Origin: Pseudomonas sp. PDM05
Lineage (GTDB): Bacteria > Pseudomonadota > Gammaproteobacteria > Pseudomonadales > Pseudomonadaceae
DNA length: 64,000 nt
NCBI RefSeq assembly: GCF_014851685.1
Contig: NZ_JACVAC010000014.1
Span: 88,153 to 152,152, forward strand
Reading direction: 5' to 3'
This document shows positions 7,835-16,426 of this stretch, piece by piece (position 1 is the stretch's first letter; each line of letters starts with the position of its first letter). The notes below the pieces were generated by a model, which worked only from the letters and a program-made list of their open reading frames with translations, searched no databases and was not told where the DNA came from. Both the position numbers and the translations under genes were made by a program.

Positions 7835-8266
7835 ATGCCCAACGTCAAAGTACTGATCGGTTTTCTGTGCCTGTTCAGCGGCTACGTCGCTGCCGCCCCT
7901 GCCCCGGCAGAAAAGGACGTGGCCCAGGCGGTCGACCAACTGACCCAAGCCATGCTGCACCTGGACCTCAAGCAACTCCACGCGCTGACCGCCGACACCC
8001 TCACCTACGGCCATTCCAGCGGCAAAGTGCAGAACAAGGCGCAATTCATCGCCGACCTGGAAACCCATACCAGCGCCTTCAAGACCCTGGAAATGCAAAA
8101 CCAGACCATCACCCTCGATGGGGACACGGCGCTGGTGCGCAACCACTTTCACGCGTTGGCCGTGAACAGCGGCGTCGAAGTGCCCACCGACATCGACAAC
8201 TTCCAGGTTTGGCAGAAGCAGCATGGCAAATGGCTGTTGATCGGACGTCAGGCCTACAAGTACTGA
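7835..8266 (+). CDS. Exported SnoaL/NTF2-like (DUF4440-type) protein
   Basis: A 143-residue protein with a signal peptide cleaved after about residue 20-21 (FSGYVAAAPAPA) and an NTF2-like cone fold: HALTADTLTYGHSSGKVQNKAQF and ...VWQKQHGKWLLIGRQ are typical of SnoaL/DUF4440 proteins. The domain binds or converts small hydrophobic ligands. ATG 7835 is supported by AAGGA eight bases upstream. An AACAATAA CA-like motif (7817-7824) overlaps the RBS, hinting at Crc/Hfq control. Periplasmic location is predicted, and the ligand is unknown. Confidence 0.8.
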   Translation: MPNVKVLIGFLCLFSGYVAAAPAPAEKDVAQAVDQLTQAMLHLDLKQLHALTADTLTYGHSSGKVQNKAQFIADLETHTSAFKTLEMQNQTITLDGDTALVRNHFHALAVNSGVEVPTDIDNFQVWQKQHGKWLLIGRQAYKY

Positions 8267-8295
8267 AACGCCCCGGCGAGCCGCCTAACCCCGGC

Positions 8296-9621
8296 TCACC
8301 ACGCCACCACCGCTCGTACCTTGACCAGCGCTTCGCGCAGCATCGGCATGGCTACCGAGCCCAGCGCCAGGCGTAACGCATGGGGCACATGAGCACCGAC
8401 CGCAAACGGCTCCGCGGTGGAGACAGAGACGTTCTCGCGCTGCAAGGCCATGGCGACCTGATCGGCGCGGGCCTCCTCCGGTAGCGGCAACCACAAGAAA
8501 TACGAGGACGGGTGACTGAGGTAATCCAGCCCCGTCAGCACTTGCGCCGCCAAGGCCTGACGCGCCCGGGCATCCTCGCGTTTTTGCGCTTCCAGTTGGG
8601 CGACGGTGCCGTCCTCGATCCAACCCACGGCAATGGCGCTCATCACCCCCGGAACGTTCCAGGTGGTGGCCATGATCGTGCGCTCCACCGCCTTCACCCA
8701 CGGCACAGGTGCCGCGACAAACCCCACCCGCAGCCCCGTCGCGACACTTTTCGACAGCCCGGCCACGTAGACCGTGCGCTCCGGCGCCAATGTCGCCAGC
8801 GGTGGTGGTGCATCTTCGGCCAGAAAGGCGTAGGCCGCGTCCTCGATGATCATCAGGTTGTGCTGGCGAGCAATCGCTACCAACTGCTCTCGCAGCGCCA
8901 GGCCCATGACCCAGCCGAGCGGGTTGTGCAGGGTCGGCATGCTGTACACCGCACGCACCGGGCGCTTGCGGCAGAGGCTGTGCAGGTATTCCAGATCCGG
9001 GCCGGTGGGTGTGACCGGGATTGCGACGATCTCCAGGTGCAAGGTCTCGGCCAGCACCTTGAAACCCGAATAGGTCAATGCATCGACGGCGATCACATCC
9101 CCCGGCTTGAGCAGCGCCATCATCGTCACCGCCAGGCCATGCTGGGCGCCACTGACCAGCAACACCTGCTCGGAGGCGACCGCCAACCCACGGCTCAGCA
9201 GATGACGCGCCGCCGCCGCGCGCTCATGCACACGGCCGGCATGGGGTTGATAGCGCAGCAGCGCTTCCAGATCGCCGGACAGCGCCAGTTGGCGCAGCGC
9301 CGTACGCAACAAGTCCGCCTGGCCCGGCAGTGACGGGTAGTTGAAGTTCAGGTCCAACATCCCCGCGGCAACATTCATCTGCCCACTGCCCTGCCCTGGC
9401 GGCAGCGAAATCTCGCGCACAAAGGTGCCGCGCCCGGTTTCGCCGCTGACCAGGCCCATGGCCTCCAGCTCGGTATACACCCGGCTCGCGGTGACCAGCG
9501 CCAGGCCATGCTCGGCGGCCAACTGGCGGTGAGTTGGCAAGCGTGTGCCGGGCGGCATGTCGCCGCTGCGGATGGCTTGGGCAAAGGTGTCGACCAGCGA
9601 TTTGTAGCGGGCGCGGGGCAT
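8296..9621 (-). CDS. MocR-type PLP-dependent GntR regulator
   Basis: A 441-residue fusion. The N-terminal GntR winged helix (about 1-70: PGTRLPTHRQLAAEHG, TASRVYTELEAMGLV) is followed by an aspartate-aminotransferase fold-I domain, with the PLP-binding Lys in GLSKSVATG (about residue 290). MocR proteins sense amino-acid or vitamin B6 metabolites and act on divergent genes. The DMT exporter lies divergently 89 bases away with an inverted repeat between them, so it is the likely target. Confidence 0.88.
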   Translation of the reverse strand: MPRARYKSLVDTFAQAIRSGDMPPGTRLPTHRQLAAEHGLALVTASRVYTELEAMGLVSGETGRGTFVREISLPPGQGSGQMNVAAGMLDLNFNYPSLPGQADLLRTALRQLALSGDLEALLRYQPHAGRVHERAAAARHLLSRGLAVASEQVLLVSGAQHGLAVTMMALLKPGDVIAVDALTYSGFKVLAETLHLEIVAIPVTPTGPDLEYLHSLCRKRPVRAVYSMPTLHNPLGWVMGLALREQLVAIARQHNLMIIEDAAYAFLAEDAPPPLATLAPERTVYVAGLSKSVATGLRVGFVAAPVPWVKAVERTIMATTWNVPGVMSAIAVGWIEDGTVAQLEAQKREDARARQALAAQVLTGLDYLSHPSSYFLWLPLPEEARADQVAMALQRENVSVSTAEPFAVGAHVPHALRLALGSVAMPMLREALVKVRAVVAW

Positions 9622-9635
9622 CGGGATGTATCCAT

Positions 9636-9653
9636 GACAATTTTTTGATTGTC
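9636..9653. promoter_or_regulatory. Inverted repeat GACAAT-N6-ATTGTC between mocR-type gene and exporter
   Basis: Perfect 6-base arms in the 89-bp divergent region. A second, weaker mirrored pair (TCCTAA...TTAGGA) follows. This is a candidate operator for the MocR-type regulator or a shared promoter element. Confidence 0.4.
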
Positions 9654-9710
9654 CTAATCTTCAACTTTAGGATGACCGGCACGCAATCATTCTTTTTCAG
9701 GCCCCTGCCC

Positions 9711-10601
9711 ATGCAACGTACTTTCTCCCTCAGCACCCCGGACAGCAGCACCCAGGGCTGGATCAACGGCTTTATCGGCGTGGTGATTTTCAGCGGTTCG
9801 TTGCCCGCCACCCGTTTGGCGGTGATGGAGTTCGACCCGGTGTTCCTCACCATGCTCCGCGCAACCATCGCTGCCGTGCTGGGGCTGCTGTTGCTGGGGT
9901 GGTTCAAGGAACAGCGTCCCGCACGCAACCAGTGGGGGCCGTTGCTGATTGTCGCGCTGGGCGTGGTGATCGGTTTTCCGCTGCTGACAGCACTGGCGCT
10001 GCAATACGTGACCTCCGCCCACTCCATCGTATTTATCGGCCTGCTGCCGTTGGCTACCGCCGTGTTTGGCGTATTGCGCGGTGGCGAACGGCCGCGTGCG
10101 GTGTTCTGGTTGTTCTCGATCCTCGGCAGCGCGCTGGTGATGGGTTATGCATTCGCCCAGGGCCTCAGCGCTGCACCGGCCGGTGACCTGCTGATGTTGC
10201 TGGCAGTGCTGGTGTGCGGCCTGGGGTATGCCGAGGGCGCCAAGTTGTCGCGCAGCCTCGGAGGCTGGCAGGTGATCTGCTGGGCGCTGGTGGTGTCGTT
10301 GCCGGTGGTGGTGCCGTTGAGTGTGATCCTGGCGCCGCCGAGTGTGCGCGGCATCAGCCTGCCGGCGTGGCTGAGCCTGGGTTATGTGGCGTTGTTCAGC
10401 ATGTTGATCGGCTTTGTGTTCTGGTATCGCGGCCTGGCCCAGGGTGGCATCGCCGCCGTTGGCCAATTGCAACTGCTGCAGCCGTTCTTCGGCCTGGCAC
10501 TGGCGGCGGGCCTGCTGCATGAGCAGGTCAGCCTGGGCATGGTGCTGGTCACCGTCGCGGTGATCGGATGCGTGGCCGGGGCGAAGAGGTTTGCCCGCTA
10601 G
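9711..10601 (+). CDS. DMT superfamily transporter (EamA)
   Basis: A 296-residue inner-membrane protein with about ten hydrophobic helices forming two EamA repeats; FSGSLPATRLAVMEFDP and the later IGFVFWYRGLAQGGIAAVGQ mark the two halves. DMT members export amino acids or other metabolites. It sits divergent from a MocR regulator, a common arrangement for amino-acid efflux genes. The start at 9711 is chosen for the conserved N-terminus; an in-frame ATG at 9672 is possible. The 3' end overlaps the convergent yceI-like gene by 4 bases. Confidence 0.85.
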   Translation: MQRTFSLSTPDSSTQGWINGFIGVVIFSGSLPATRLAVMEFDPVFLTMLRATIAAVLGLLLLGWFKEQRPARNQWGPLLIVALGVVIGFPLLTALALQYVTSAHSIVFIGLLPLATAVFGVLRGGERPRAVFWLFSILGSALVMGYAFAQGLSAAPAGDLLMLLAVLVCGLGYAEGAKLSRSLGGWQVICWALVVSLPVVVPLSVILAPPSVRGISLPAWLSLGYVALFSMLIGFVFWYRGLAQGGIAAVGQLQLLQPFFGLALAAGLLHEQVSLGMVLVTVAVIGCVAGAKRFAR

Positions 10602-11164
10602 CGTTGCGGTGAAACCATCTTGAATTTGATGTGGATGTCGTTGGACACCACGCTGTTGCCAGCCCACTCACCCTCGCCGATCTTGAAATCGGCACGGTTG
10701 AGGATGAATTCACCGTCGAACACGCCAATCCCGCCCAACTCCTTGAGCACCACATCGACCGTCACCGGCCGTGTAATCCCTTTGAGCGTCAGGTTGCCGC
10801 TGATCTTGAAGCGATTGTTGCCCAGCGCCGTGGCGCCGGTGGATTGGTAGACCGCCACCGGGTACGTCGCCGTGTCGAACCATGACGGGCGCTGCAGTTC
10901 GTCGTTGGCATCCGCGCTGCCGGCGTCGATGCTGGCGAGCTGGATCTTGAGCAACGCGTGCGCCGCCCCAGGCGCTTGGGTATCGAACGCCAGCGTCCCT
11001 TCAAACTCGTTGAACGTGCCATACACCCGCTGCCCGAACTGCTGGAAGGTAAAGCTGATCTGGCTGGCGGCGCGATTGACATCACGGTATTCCACGGCCC
11101 GGGCATTGGAAAACACACCAAGCACCAGTGCCAGCAACACGACTGGGGATAATCGACGGTTCAT
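10598..11164 (-). CDS. YceI family periplasmic protein
   Basis: A 188-residue lipocalin-like protein: a signal peptide (cleavage after about SNARA, residue 23), then the YceI beta-barrel, with TLKGITRPVTVDV and the terminal FKIGEGEWAGNSVVSNDI characteristic of the family. YceI proteins bind isoprenoid or other amphipathic ligands in the periplasm, and some are induced by base stress. Start ATG 11164 has GGAG six bases upstream. It is transcribed towards and overlaps the DMT transporter end. Confidence 0.88.
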   Translation of the reverse strand: MNRRLSPVVLLALVLGVFSNARAVEYRDVNRAASQISFTFQQFGQRVYGTFNEFEGTLAFDTQAPGAAHALLKIQLASIDAGSADANDELQRPSWFDTATYPVAVYQSTGATALGNNRFKISGNLTLKGITRPVTVDVVLKELGGIGVFDGEFILNRADFKIGEGEWAGNSVVSNDIHIKFKMVSPQR

Positions 11165-11253
11165 GCACGCTCCGGGGGAAGTAAGGCCATCGGGTTCCCA
11201 TCCTGCCCGTGTCCTGCTAAACAGAGTAGCCCCCATAACAAAAAGGACTTGGC

Positions 11254-11748
11254 ATGCACCCCGCTTCCCTCCAGGACATCACCGCCCCCGAAGGTATCTG
11301 CTATGGCTGCGGCGCCAGCAACCCCCACGGCCTGCACATCAAAAGCCGCTGGGACGCCGACGGCATCCACCTGGTCGCCGAGCATGTGCCCGAAGCCAAA
11401 TACAGTGGCTGGCCAGACCTGGTCTACGGTGGCCTGATCGCCATGCTGGTGGACTGTCACTCCAACTGGACCGCCATGGCCTACCACTACCGCGCCGAAC
11501 AGCGCGAGCCCGGCAGCCTGCCGCGCATCGAGTGCGTCACTGGCAACCTCGGCATCAAGTTCATCAAGCCAACGCCCATGGGTGTCACCCTGACCTTGCG
11601 CGCCCGGGTCGAGGGCGACGTCGGACGCAAAAGCCGCGTGGTCTGCGAGGTGTACGCCGGTGATGTGCTGACCGCCATTGGCGATTCATTGTTCGTGCGC
11701 GTCGACACCGGGCAGTTGGCCGCTGCCGCCCATGGCCGCGACGATTGA
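11254..11748 (+). CDS. PaaI-like hotdog-fold thioesterase
   Basis: A 164-residue cytosolic protein with a hotdog fold: CYGCGASNPHGLHI near residue 17, VYGGLIAMLVDCHSNWTAM in the central helix, and FIKPTPMG in the sheet. The CGxxNPxGL start occurs in thioesterase-like proteins. Probable acyl-CoA thioester hydrolase. It is single, 44 bases upstream of the dienelactone hydrolase in the same direction. Acyl specificity unknown. Confidence 0.8.
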   Translation: MHPASLQDITAPEGICYGCGASNPHGLHIKSRWDADGIHLVAEHVPEAKYSGWPDLVYGGLIAMLVDCHSNWTAMAYHYRAEQREPGSLPRIECVTGNLGIKFIKPTPMGVTLTLRARVEGDVGRKSRVVCEVYAGDVLTAIGDSLFVRVDTGQLAAAAHGRDD

Positions 11749-11792
11749 ACGTGGTCTACATTGACTGCTACCGCTAATCGAGGATGGCCCCG

Positions 11793-12680
11793 ATGACTCG
11801 TCTCACCGCGCAGGACTTTGCCCCCGAACTGCTGGAACTCTACGACGGCTACGCCCACGGCAAGATCAACCGCCGCGAGTTTCTCGACCGCGCCGCGCTG
11901 TTCACCTTCGGCGGGCTCACCGCCTCGGCGCTGCTGGCGGCGCTGAGCCCCAACTACGCGTTGGCCGAACAGGTGAAATTCACCGACCCGGACATCGTCG
12001 CCGACTACATCACCTACCCGTCGCCCAACGGCAACGGCAGCGTGCGCGGTTACCTCGTGCGCCCGGCCAAGACGTCAGGAAAGTTGCCAGCCGTGGTGGT
12101 GGTCCACGAAAACCGCGGCCTCAACCCGTACATCGAAGACGTCGCTCGCCGCCTGGCCAAGGCTGGTTTTATCGCCCTGGCGCCCGACGGCCTGACCTCG
12201 GTGGGCGGCTATCCCGGCAACGATGAAAAAGGCGTGGCCCTGCAACAGACCGTCGACCCGACCAAGCTGATGAACGACTTTTTCGCCGCCATCGAATGGC
12301 TGATGCACCACGACAGCAGTACCGGCAAAGTCGGTATCACCGGCTTCTGCTACGGCGGCGGCGTGACCAACGCGGCGGCGGTGGCTTACCCGGAGTTGGG
12401 CGCGGCGGTGTCGTTTTACGGGCGCCAGCCGCAGGCCAAGGACGTGCCGCGCATCAAGGCGCCGATCATGCTGCATTACGGCGAGCTGGATACGCGGATC
12501 AACGAGGGCTGGCCGGCGTATGAACAGGCGTTGAAGGCAGCAGGCACGACGTATGAGGCGTTTATCTACAAGGGCGCCAACCATGGTTTCCATAACGACT
12601 CGACGCCACGCTATGACGAGGCGGCGGCGAATCTGGCGTGGGAGCGGACGCTGGGCTGGTTCCGCAAATACCTGGCCTAG
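11793..12680 (+). CDS. Dienelactone hydrolase family protein with Tat-like leader
   Basis: A 295-residue alpha/beta hydrolase. The catalytic Cys is in GFCYGGG (about residue 185), with Asp in GELDTR and His in GANHGFH. An ENRGL motif near residue 110 matches the DLH glutamate region. The first 50 residues contain INRREFLDRAALF followed by a hydrophobic stretch and ANYALA-like cleavage region, suggesting twin-arginine export, although it lies farther from the start than usual. Family members open lactone rings; a periplasmic role here is inference. ATG 11793 has GAGG nine bases upstream. Confidence 0.85.
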   Translation: MTRLTAQDFAPELLELYDGYAHGKINRREFLDRAALFTFGGLTASALLAALSPNYALAEQVKFTDPDIVADYITYPSPNGNGSVRGYLVRPAKTSGKLPAVVVVHENRGLNPYIEDVARRLAKAGFIALAPDGLTSVGGYPGNDEKGVALQQTVDPTKLMNDFFAAIEWLMHHDSSTGKVGITGFCYGGGVTNAAAVAYPELGAAVSFYGRQPQAKDVPRIKAPIMLHYGELDTRINEGWPAYEQALKAAGTTYEAFIYKGANHGFHNDSTPRYDEAAANLAWERTLGWFRKYLA

Positions 12681-12690
12681 TGGCCACCCA

Positions 12691-12843
12691 GATCCGGGAG
12701 CAAGCCCGCTCCCACAGTTGATCGGTGCTGCTGGGCTGTCAGCGCTCGGCTGGAGATCGCCCGGACACTGCCAATCCCCTGTGGGAGCTGTCGAGCTTTA
12801 GCGAGGCTGCGAAGGCGGCGGCACTGTTGGTAGAAGTGTTGCC
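12691..12843. repeat. Single copy of the 163-bp REP unit (reverse orientation)
   Basis: The segment reads GGGAGCAAGCCCGCTCCCACA, then the spacer with GGCTGGAGATCGCCC, then CCCTGTGGGAGCTGTCGAGC and the arm TTTAGCGAGGCTGCGAAGG, ending TTGGTAGAAGTGTTG. This is the same order as the units at 63.5-64 kb. It fills the gap after the dienelactone hydrolase. One copy is present, slightly truncated. Confidence 0.75.
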
Positions 12844-12886
12844 CTCGACCATAGATCTCCCACATTTGATTTTCAGTATTTGCAGG

Positions 12887-14071
12887 TCAGTGCTCCAGCG
12901 CATACCGACGGCAATGGCTGAGGTAGCCCTGCTCATGGCTGCCTACCAATTGCACCACGCTGGTCCATAACCAGGACGGCGCATCCAGCTGCCTGGAGCG
13001 GTTTTCTTGCAGCGTGGCCATCCAGGCCTTGCGCGTGTCCCGGTCCATCTGGCGGGCATGGGCGATACCGACAACCCGGGCGAGATACCCGGCGGCATGC
13101 ATCGCGTCGGTCTCGCTGAGTTCGTCCAACTCCAGCTTCATGTCCTGCGGCAGCAATTCACGGATGAAAAAACCGTGATCCAGAAAGCGCGTCGCCAGCA
13201 TGCGCTCACCCAGGCCAGGGGACAGCTGGCGAGCGCCCTCGACGACCCGGCGGCCATTGTCCCGTGGCATCTTCGCCCGTGCGGCACGGGGTGCCGCAGC
13301 GCCCACCGCCTGCTTGATGTCGATCAGGCAGTATTCGCGATCGTCCTTGTCTCCCACCCCCAGCAACGCCGCGTAACGCAGCAAGCCAAGGGAGCTGCAG
13401 CCCTTGACCCAATAGGCCGAATCCAGCAACTCGACCTTGGCGTCCTTGGGCCGCCCCTTGAGGGACGTGACCAACTGGTGGAGGTCGTCCGATGCGCAAA
13501 CGTCAGCCAACGCGCTTTTTTCCGCCCGCGACAACGACCAAAAGTGCTTGCCCAGGGGAATGCTCGGCCGCGCATTCTCGATGCGTTCACGTGCCAGGTG
13601 CTTCCAGGTGCGCTCCACGGCACTGCGCATGCCGGCCTTGACCTGGGACGGGCGCGGCGGCGCTTCATCCGGCTTGTCCTTGAACGCCTGTTCGTAGCCC
13701 ACCATCATTTCTTCGAGCATGCGTGCGGTGGTCACGCCAGGTAGGTCAGAGCCACGTGCCGCGGTGGCCAGGGACAGGGCCAGGCGCACCAGGTCGTGGG
13801 CCGGGTTGCCGATCACGGTCTGGTCGAGGTCGCGGATGTGCATATCGATGCGCCCCTTGCTGTCGCCGGTCGGCCCCAGGTTGCCCGCATGGCAATCGCC
13901 GCAGATCCAGATCGCCGGGCCGTGGGGCAACCGGCGGCCAGGCAGGCTGTGCAGCCAATCGTAGAACTGCACGGTGCTGCCGCGCACATAGGCGTGGGCG
14001 GAACGCGCCATCTTCAGGTTGCGCAGTTGGATCAGGCGGGGCATGCGGGCGGAGGGACGCGGACTGTTCAT
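12887..14071 (-). CDS. DUF2252 family protein
   Basis: A 394-residue cytosolic protein. Family marks are GDCHAGNLGPTG near residue 78, DMHIRDLDQTVIGNPAHDLVRL near 95-118, and a late GYLARVVGIAHARQ. The HxxN and DxD-like residues suggest a kinase-like fold, but no activity is established for the family. It stands alone, transcribed away from ampR, with a REP unit behind its stop codon. Confidence 0.85.
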   Translation of the reverse strand: MNSPRPSARMPRLIQLRNLKMARSAHAYVRGSTVQFYDWLHSLPGRRLPHGPAIWICGDCHAGNLGPTGDSKGRIDMHIRDLDQTVIGNPAHDLVRLALSLATAARGSDLPGVTTARMLEEMMVGYEQAFKDKPDEAPPRPSQVKAGMRSAVERTWKHLARERIENARPSIPLGKHFWSLSRAEKSALADVCASDDLHQLVTSLKGRPKDAKVELLDSAYWVKGCSSLGLLRYAALLGVGDKDDREYCLIDIKQAVGAAAPRAARAKMPRDNGRRVVEGARQLSPGLGERMLATRFLDHGFFIRELLPQDMKLELDELSETDAMHAAGYLARVVGIAHARQMDRDTRKAWMATLQENRSRQLDAPSWLWTSVVQLVGSHEQGYLSHCRRYALEH

Positions 14072-14144
14072 ATAGGCACTCGGCTGGGGCTACGGTAGAG
14101 GTTAGGCCGGCGCAAATGTTTCATTTTGTTTCGCGAATAAACCT

Positions 14145-15023
14145 TCAGCCGCGCCCCGCTACTGCCATCAACCAGCCCTTGAACGCCAGCATCGCCGAAG
14201 TTTCGGCACGCGACTGCAGGCGGGTCAGCCAGTAACTGCCGGTGGTGATGCCCACGTCGAACGGCTGGCGAATCACATCATTTTCCAATTGCCGCGAAAA
14301 CATCATCGCCGGCGCCAGCGCCACCCCCGCGCCCTGCAATGCCGCCTCCATCATCCCCAGGGATGAGTCGAACACAATGCTGCGCGGCACCAGAGTGTCG
14401 GCCGGTAGACCTGCGGCCTGAAACCACTGGGTCCATTCATCCGCCCGATAAGAGCGCAGCAAGGTGAACTTGAGCAGGTCGGCCGGGGTTTGCAGTTGCT
14501 CGGCGATGTGCGGCACGCAAAGCACGCTCAGCGGCGCTTCAAACAAGGGGCTTGCGTCGGTGCCATGCCAGGCACCCGCGCCAAAGCGGATCGCGTAATC
14601 CAAGCCTTCGGCGGCGACGTCGACGCGGTTGTTGTGGGTCGACAGCCGCAAGTCGATAAACGGATAACGTGCGTGAAACTCCGGCAAGCGCGGCAGTAGC
14701 CATCCCACGGCAAACGTGCCGACTGCGCCCACCGTCAGCACTTCACGGTAATGTCCGCCTTCGAACCGACTGAGGGTCTGGGCAATCCGGTCAAACGATT
14801 CACGCACTACCGGCAGCAAGGTTTCGCCCTCGCTCGTGAGCATCAGCCCCCGTGGCAGGCGCTTGAACAAGGTGACATTGAGCTGTGCCTCCAGGCTTTT
14901 AACCTGATGGCTTACCGCCGCCTGAGTAACGCACAGCTCGATGGCCGCGCGGGTAAAGCTCAAATGCCGTGCAGAGGCTTCGAATGCACGCAGGGCATTG
15001 AGGGGTAGATGGGAGCGCAACAT
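14145..15023 (-). CDS. ampR: LysR-type regulator AmpR
   Basis: A 292-residue LTTR almost collinear with Pseudomonas AmpR: HLPLNALRAFEASARHLSF, then the helix-turn-helix FTRAAIELCVTQAAVSHQVKSLE, and an effector domain with VGAVGTFAVGWLLPRLPEF. It is divergent from the class C beta-lactamase gene, the standard ampR-ampC layout. AmpR senses muropeptides: UDP-MurNAc-pentapeptide represses and anhydro-muropeptides activate ampC. The intergenic AT-rich palindrome is a candidate binding site. Confidence 0.92.
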   Translation of the reverse strand: MLRSHLPLNALRAFEASARHLSFTRAAIELCVTQAAVSHQVKSLEAQLNVTLFKRLPRGLMLTSEGETLLPVVRESFDRIAQTLSRFEGGHYREVLTVGAVGTFAVGWLLPRLPEFHARYPFIDLRLSTHNNRVDVAAEGLDYAIRFGAGAWHGTDASPLFEAPLSVLCVPHIAEQLQTPADLLKFTLLRSYRADEWTQWFQAAGLPADTLVPRSIVFDSSLGMMEAALQGAGVALAPAMMFSRQLENDVIRQPFDVGITTGSYWLTRLQSRAETSAMLAFKGWLMAVAGRG

Positions 15024-15081
15024 GCTTGACCCTAGTTATTCTAATGGCTGGTGCGAGATATGATCGTTTGTCGACGCGCGC

Positions 15082-15097
15082 AAATCTACCTAGATTT
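15082..15097. promoter_or_regulatory. Candidate AmpR operator
   Basis: AAATCT-ACCT-AGATTT is a perfect AT-rich inverted repeat between ampR and ampC, centred about 64 bases before the ampC start codon. It fits the ATC...GAT-type dyads preferred by LysR regulators and is the only clear dyad in the 130-bp region. Confidence 0.55.
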
Positions 15098-15153
15098 ATC
15101 CGCCTGCGCAGGCCTCGGTTGGCAGTGCGCCCTTGATATGGAAGCAAGTCAGC

Positions 15154-16296
15154 ATGAACCATCACGTAAGAAATTTCCTTATTTCAGCCGCAATTGTTGG
15201 ATCTGGAACCTGCATGGCCGCCACCGACCTGCGCCAGGTTGTGGACAGCACCGTTGCGCCGTTGATGCAGCAACACGGGATCGCCGGCCTGGCGGTAGCC
15301 ACGATCAAAAATGGCCAGGTGCAATACTTTAACTACGGCGTAATGTCCAAGACCACCCAGCGCCCCGTCACCGAAGACACCCTGTTCGAACTTGGCTCCG
15401 TCAGCAAAACCTTCACCGCCACGCTGGGCGGTTATGCCCAGGCCACCGGCGCACTCAAGCTGACAGACAAGGCCAGCCAGCACCTGCCAGCCCTGAAAGG
15501 CAGCGCCTTCGACCGCATCAGCCTGTTGCAACTGGCGACCTACTCGGCGGGTGGTTTGCCCCTGCAATTTCCGGAAGCCGCCGACAGCGCCAAGACCATG
15601 CTCGGCTATTTCCAACACTGGAAACCTACCTACGCCCCCGGTGTGCAACGCCTCTACTCAAACCCTAGCATCGGCCTGTTCGGCTACCTGAGCGCGCAAA
15701 GCCTGGGGCAACCCTTCAATGTGGCGATGGAGAAAACCCTGCTGCCGCAGTTGGGGCTCAAGCACACCTACATCACTGTGCCCGCCGACAAGGCAGACCA
15801 ATACGCCCAAGGTTATGACAAGCAGCAAAACCCGGTACGGGTCGGCCCCGGCGCACTGGACGGCGAGGCCTACGGCGTCAAGTCCAGCACCCAGGACATG
15901 GCGCGTTTTGTCATCGCGAACATGCACCCACAAACCCTGAGCGCGCCGCTGCAACAGGCAATTGCCACGACACACACCGGCTACTACACCGTCAACGGCA
16001 TGACCCAAGGCCTGGGCTGGGAATACTACCCCTACCCGGTGAAGTTGCAGGCATTGCTTGACGGCAACTCCACGCTTATCGCGCTGCAACCCAATAAAGC
16101 CCATTGGCTGCAACCGGCGCAGACACAACCGGGCAACGTCATGTTCAACAAAACCGGCTCTACCGGCGGCTTTGGAGCGTACGTGGCGTATGTGCCTGGC
16201 AAGGATATAGGCGTGGTGATCCTGGCCAACAAGAACTACCCGATTGCCGACAGAGTGACGGCGGCCCATGGCATCTTGAGCGCGATGGATCAGTAG
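15154..16296 (+). CDS. ampC: Class C beta-lactamase AmpC
   Basis: A 380-residue periplasmic serine beta-lactamase. The signal peptide ends near residue 23 (GTCMAA-T), the nucleophile is Ser82 in SVSK, YSN lies near residue 168, and KTG near 333 in FNKTGSTGG. It hydrolyses penicillins and cephalosporins. Length and motif spacing are those of chromosomal Pseudomonas AmpC. The start is ATG 15154; the frame reaches upstream only to a TTG without a good site. Divergence from ampR indicates inducible expression. Confidence 0.93.
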   Translation: MNHHVRNFLISAAIVGSGTCMAATDLRQVVDSTVAPLMQQHGIAGLAVATIKNGQVQYFNYGVMSKTTQRPVTEDTLFELGSVSKTFTATLGGYAQATGALKLTDKASQHLPALKGSAFDRISLLQLATYSAGGLPLQFPEAADSAKTMLGYFQHWKPTYAPGVQRLYSNPSIGLFGYLSAQSLGQPFNVAMEKTLLPQLGLKHTYITVPADKADQYAQGYDKQQNPVRVGPGALDGEAYGVKSSTQDMARFVIANMHPQTLSAPLQQAIATTHTGYYTVNGMTQGLGWEYYPYPVKLQALLDGNSTLIALQPNKAHWLQPAQTQPGNVMFNKTGSTGGFGAYVAYVPGKDIGVVILANKNYPIADRVTAAHGILSAMDQ

Positions 16297-16333
16297 CAAG
16301 CATCACGGCCCACAATGTGTTGCGCGCTTAACA

Positions 16334-16368
16334 GTCTTTGACAGTTTTCCGACAAAGCTGTCAAAGAC
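16334..16368. promoter_or_regulatory. 11-bp inverted repeat upstream of mipA
   Basis: GTCTTTGACAG and CTGTCAAAGAC pair perfectly around a 13-base spacer, about 60-90 bases before the MipA start. No T-run follows, so it is not a typical ampC terminator. Since a two-component system is encoded just beyond mipA, this may be the response-regulator target or a shared transcript hairpin. Confidence 0.45.
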
Positions 16369-16426
16369 CCCCGCCCTCCCTCAGACCTAGCATTCGAGCT
16401 TCCAAACCTCCAATCGGGTGCTCTAC

